This document shows, one piece after another, positions 20,831 to 23,116 of a stretch of 23,116 nt of DNA (its first letter is position 1; each line of letters opens with the position of its first letter). A program made the translations under genes and the position numbers. The notes under the pieces are model-generated. The model made no database searches and had not been told where the DNA came from. It worked only from the letters and a program-made list of their open reading frames with translations. The stretch is taken from assembly GCA_900550415.1 (NCBI GenBank), contig URSO01000033.1, positions 1 to 23,116 of the forward strand. The letters are read 5' to 3'. Source of the stretch: an uncultured Collinsella sp. Its GTDB lineage: Bacteria; Actinomycetota; Coriobacteriia; Coriobacteriales; Coriobacteriaceae.

Positions 20831-21898
20831 ATGCGCGACAAGCTCGAAAAGATCATCAAGGCCTACGAGGAGCTCGAGAAGAAGCTTTCCGACCCGGCCG
20901 TCGCCTCCGATATCAAGGAGTTCACGCGTCTCAACAAGGAGTACGCGCACCAGTCCGACCTCATCGCCGCCTCGCGCGAGTACATCGGCGCGCTTGATGA
21001 CATCGAGGCTGCCAAGGAAATGCTCCACGATACTACCGATGCCGATGAGAAGGAGATGCTCCAGATGGACATCTCCGAAAACGAGGCCAAGCTTCCCCAG
21101 CTCGAGGAAGACATTAAGTACATGCTCATCCCGAGCGACCCCAACGACGACAAGAACACCATCGTCGAGATTCGCTCCGCCGCCGGTGGCGACGAGGCGG
21201 CCATCTTTGCCGGCGATCTGTACAAGATGTATCAGCGCTTCTGCGAGTCGCGCGGCTGGAAGACCACCGTGCTCGACTCCAGCCCCAGCGAGGCCGGCGG
21301 CTTTAAGTCTATCGAGTTCAAGGTCGAGGGCGACCGCGTCTACTCCGTCATGAAGTTCGAGTCCGGCGTGCACCGCGTCCAGCGCGTTCCCAAGACCGAG
21401 TCCCAGGGCCGTATCCAGACCTCCACGGCGACCGTCGCCGTACTTCCCGAGGCCGAGGAAATCGACGTTCAGATCAACCAGTCCGACCTGCGCATCGACA
21501 CCTACTGTGCCTCCGGCCCTGGCGGTCAGTGCGTTAACACCACCTACTCCGCCGTGCGCATCACCCACCTGCCCACCAACACCGTGGTGCAGTCGCAGGA
21601 GCAGCGCTCCCAGATTCAGAACCGCGAGGTCTGCATGCAGATGCTGCGCGCCCGTCTGTACGAGATGGAGCTCGAGAAGCAGCAGGCTGAGCTCGGTGCC
21701 GAGCGCCAGAGCCAGATCGGCCACGGCAACCGTTCCGAGAAGATTCGTACCTACAACCAGCCCCAGGACCGCGTGACCGATCACCGCATCGGTTTCAACT
21801 CCACCTACAACGGCGTCCTCCTGGGCGACCAGCTCGGCACCGTCATCGAGGCACTCGCCGCCGCCGAGCGAGCCGAGAAGCTGGCACAGGCCGTTTAA
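20831..21898 (+). CDS. prfA: Peptide chain release factor 1
   Basis: The 355-residue protein reads UAA and UAG stop codons on the ribosome and releases the finished peptide. The GGQ motif is at 231-233 (SGPGGQCVNTTYSAVRI) and the stop-codon reading tripeptide P-x-T is P187-K188-T189 (VPKTESQGRIQTS). The N-terminal helical domain and the C-terminal segment DRVTDHRIGF are normal, and the length matches the family. The residue after GGQ is cysteine rather than the frequent histidine. AAAGGAG lies before ATG 20831. prmC, which methylates the GGQ glutamine, follows after a 589-bp gap, so the usual prfA-prmC pairing is kept but with an unusually long spacer. Confidence 0.97.
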   Translation: MRDKLEKIIKAYEELEKKLSDPAVASDIKEFTRLNKEYAHQSDLIAASREYIGALDDIEAAKEMLHDTTDADEKEMLQMDISENEAKLPQLEEDIKYMLIPSDPNDDKNTIVEIRSAAGGDEAAIFAGDLYKMYQRFCESRGWKTTVLDSSPSEAGGFKSIEFKVEGDRVYSVMKFESGVHRVQRVPKTESQGRIQTSTATVAVLPEAEEIDVQINQSDLRIDTYCASGPGGQCVNTTYSAVRITHLPTNTVVQSQEQRSQIQNREVCMQMLRARLYEMELEKQQAELGAERQSQIGHGNRSEKIRTYNQPQDRVTDHRIGFNSTYNGVLLGDQLGTVIEALAAAERAEKLAQAV

Positions 21899-22017
21899 GT
21901 TCCGCCGTTCTACCGAACGGCGGACCGGTTGACGCTGCGCGCCGCCCAGGGCGACAATTTGTCATTCAAAAGGCAAGGCATGACCAGAAGGTCAATGCCT
22001 TGCCTTTTTCATGCCAA
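21899..22017 (+). repeat. 119-bp dispersed intergenic repeat, copy 2
   Basis: This is a near-identical copy of 15906-16024. It begins directly after the prfA stop. Its first hairpin is perfect here (CCGCCGTTC and GAACGGCGG), whereas copy 1 has one mismatch. Confidence 0.85.
21970..22008 (+). terminator. Intrinsic terminator inside repeat copy 2
   Basis: The stem is the same as in copy 1: AAGGCAAGGCAT and ATGCCTTGCCTT with the inner GACC-AGAA-GGTC, then TTTTT. It ends prfA transcription and implies a separate promoter for prmC. Confidence 0.85.
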
Positions 22018-22412
22018 CTTGTTCGCCCTGGACGTCGCTCGCTGACATTGCCAAAACATCGGCGTTTCCTTGGTTGTCAAATGATCCGTAGGGAGTCATT
22101 GGTGACATTGCCTTGATATTTTATTCAGTCGGCTGTGATGTCATTTGAGCTGCTTACCTGCTTAAGGCAATTGACGGCATAAGTCCGCTATCGAAAATAT
22201 TGCTCGAAAAATCGTCCAAGAAGTCGCGGGGCGATTTTTGATGCGTCGCGCGTCAAGTGATTTGGCAAGTTCTTGGTTAGATATTGGTCAGTTTTGGGGC
22301 AACCTTGCCAAAAGCTTGACGGATGCAGATTTAGACGTCGACGAATGAACGCTCTAGGCAGGCTCCAAGCAAAATTCTGGGCTGATTATCGATAATCGCC
22401 TTCAATCGTCCC
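22018..22412. other. Long AT-richer non-coding stretch between prfA and prmC
   Basis: No convincing gene is seen. Structures present: a direct repeat TGACATTGCC at 22043 and 22103 (60 bp apart); an AAAAATCG/CGATTTTT hairpin at 22207-22239; inverted arms TTTGGCAAG (22261-22269) and CTTGCCAAA (22304-22312); and the palindrome GATTATCGATAATC (22384-22397). It may hold a small RNA or regulatory region, or decayed DNA. Confidence 0.5.
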
Positions 22413-22439
22413 TTGCCAAGCGCTGGCCTCGCGTACAAT
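22413..22439 (+). promoter_or_regulatory. Putative prmC promoter
   Basis: TTGCCA (22413-22418) and TACAAT (22434-22439) are 15 bp apart, shorter than ideal; using CTTGCC gives 16. The prmC start lies 48 bp downstream of the -10. Confidence 0.4.
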
Positions 22440-22487
22440 CTGCTCCGACATTCGCGCGCCGTCCGGCGCTTAAGAGGGGAGGGCCCC

Positions 22488-23116
22488 ATGGCAAACGAGA
22501 TCTGGACCATCAAGCGTTGTCTCGAGTGGACCAAGGAGTACCTAGCCGAGCGCGGCGAGGAGCACCCCCGTCTTTCTGCCGAGTGGCTGCTGTGCGCAGC
22601 TACGGGTCTGGCGCGCATCGACTTATATATGCGCATGGACGAGACGCTTAACGCGGCCCAGCTCGAGACCATGCATGCGGCCGTCGTTCGTCGCGCCAAA
22701 GGCGAGCCGCTACAGTACATTACCGGCAGCACGCAGTTTCGCATGATTGACGTCGCGTGCGCTCCCGGTGTGCTCATTCCGCGCCCCGAAACCGAGATGC
22801 TCGTCGAGGAAGTCCTCAATTATCTGGATGCCGAGGTGCTGAGCCCCGAGGCTGCTGCCCGTCAGCGTGTTGAGCTGCCTTGGAACGATGAGGTCGAGGA
22901 GGCACGCAAGGCCGAGGCCGCGCTGGCAGACGAACGGGCGACTGCCGAGCGCCGTGCCGCTAACCTGACGGCTGCCGATGAGGCGGCGCTAGGCGGCGAC
23001 GTACTGGGCAGCCGTGCCTATGCCGAGGAACTGTGTCTGGGCGACAAGGTATTCTTTCTGGCGCCCTGCTATGACCGGGAAATTATCCGAGCATGGTATT
23101 GCCGCGCCGACCTGTT
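22488..23116 (+). CDS. prmC: Release factor glutamine methyltransferase (partial, runs off the right edge)
   Basis: The first 209 residues are present. PrmC uses S-adenosylmethionine to methylate the GGQ glutamine of release factors. The N-terminal helical domain (SAEWLLCAATGLARIDLYM, GEPLQYITGSTQFR) and the linker motif LIPRPETE (96-103) are clear. Normally the glycine-rich SAM motif follows within about 25 residues. Here at least 105 residues follow without it, many of them Ala/Glu-rich and coil-like (DEVEEARKAEAALADERATA). This points to a long insertion, unless the frame is damaged near 23000; no shift to a better frame was found. GGGGAGGG precedes ATG 22488. The neighbouring prfA supports the call. 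Confidence 0.88.
   Translation, partial: MANEIWTIKRCLEWTKEYLAERGEEHPRLSAEWLLCAATGLARIDLYMRMDETLNAAQLETMHAAVVRRAKGEPLQYITGSTQFRMIDVACAPGVLIPRPETEMLVEEVLNYLDAEVLSPEAAARQRVELPWNDEVEEARKAEAALADERATAERRAANLTAADEAALGGDVLGSRAYAEELCLGDKVFFLAPCYDREIIRAWYCRADL

Noticed and set aside
22980..23116. Frameshift in prmC
   Set aside because: The other two frames were read over this stretch. Neither restores a SAM-binding motif, so a real insertion remains the simpler reading.

Overview
The window is a GC-rich bacterial chromosome segment with tightly packed genes, strong GGAGG-type ribosome binding sites and many palindromic intergenic repeats. The codon bias, the gene set (an LpdC-type UbiD decarboxylase, a Tat-lipoprotein amino-acid ABC transporter, prfA followed by prmC) and the repeat types suggest an anaerobic gut actinomycete of the class Coriobacteriia, most likely Collinsella or a relative. 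That placement is inference from gene style, not from a marker gene.

Layout. Positions 1-1575 (minus) hold a complete Fic protein whose reading frame runs without a stop into a sequence resembling the N-terminal part of a Wadjet JetC / MukB-like ATPase; it leaves the window at base 1. Positions 1797-2943 (plus) hold a pyridoxal-kinase-like gene overlapping a small TIGR04076-type gene. Positions 3170-5020 (minus) hold an AAA_14/DUF4143 ATPase followed by a low-molecular-weight phosphotyrosine phosphatase. Positions 5216-6469 (minus) hold an MFS efflux-type permease.

The most interesting block is 6550-12486 (plus). It holds a fusion of an LpdD-like prenyl-flavin chaperone with an isopentenyl-diphosphate-isomerase-like Nudix domain, an SLC13/DASS-type anion transporter, an LpdC-like UbiD decarboxylase, a UbiX-like flavin prenyltransferase and a MerR/GyrI-like regulator. 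Together they read as a self-contained aromatic-acid uptake and decarboxylation module that supplies its own prenylated-FMN cofactor. The isomerase-like domain keeps the metal ligands, but alanine sits where the catalytic cysteine belongs. A hydrolase role (DMAPP to DMAP, the UbiX substrate) is therefore worth testing.

Positions 12630-13946 hold a second AAA_14/DUF4143 ATPase. The fic gene and both ATPase genes are each preceded by their own set of long, regularly spaced palindromes, unlike those of the other two, which suggests gene-specific autoregulation. Then come a single-pass membrane protein of unknown function (14061-14930), an aldose-1-epimerase-like gene (15010-15903), a polar amino-acid ABC transporter operon (16159-19051), an M20 peptidase (19124-20539), prfA (20831-21898) and the start of prmC (22488-edge).

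Intergenic DNA is rich in dispersed repeats. A 119-bp element with a built-in terminator is present twice (after the epimerase gene and after prfA). A TGTGACAAAGGG palindrome family sits at several gene ends. No tRNA, rRNA, CRISPR array or transposase was seen.
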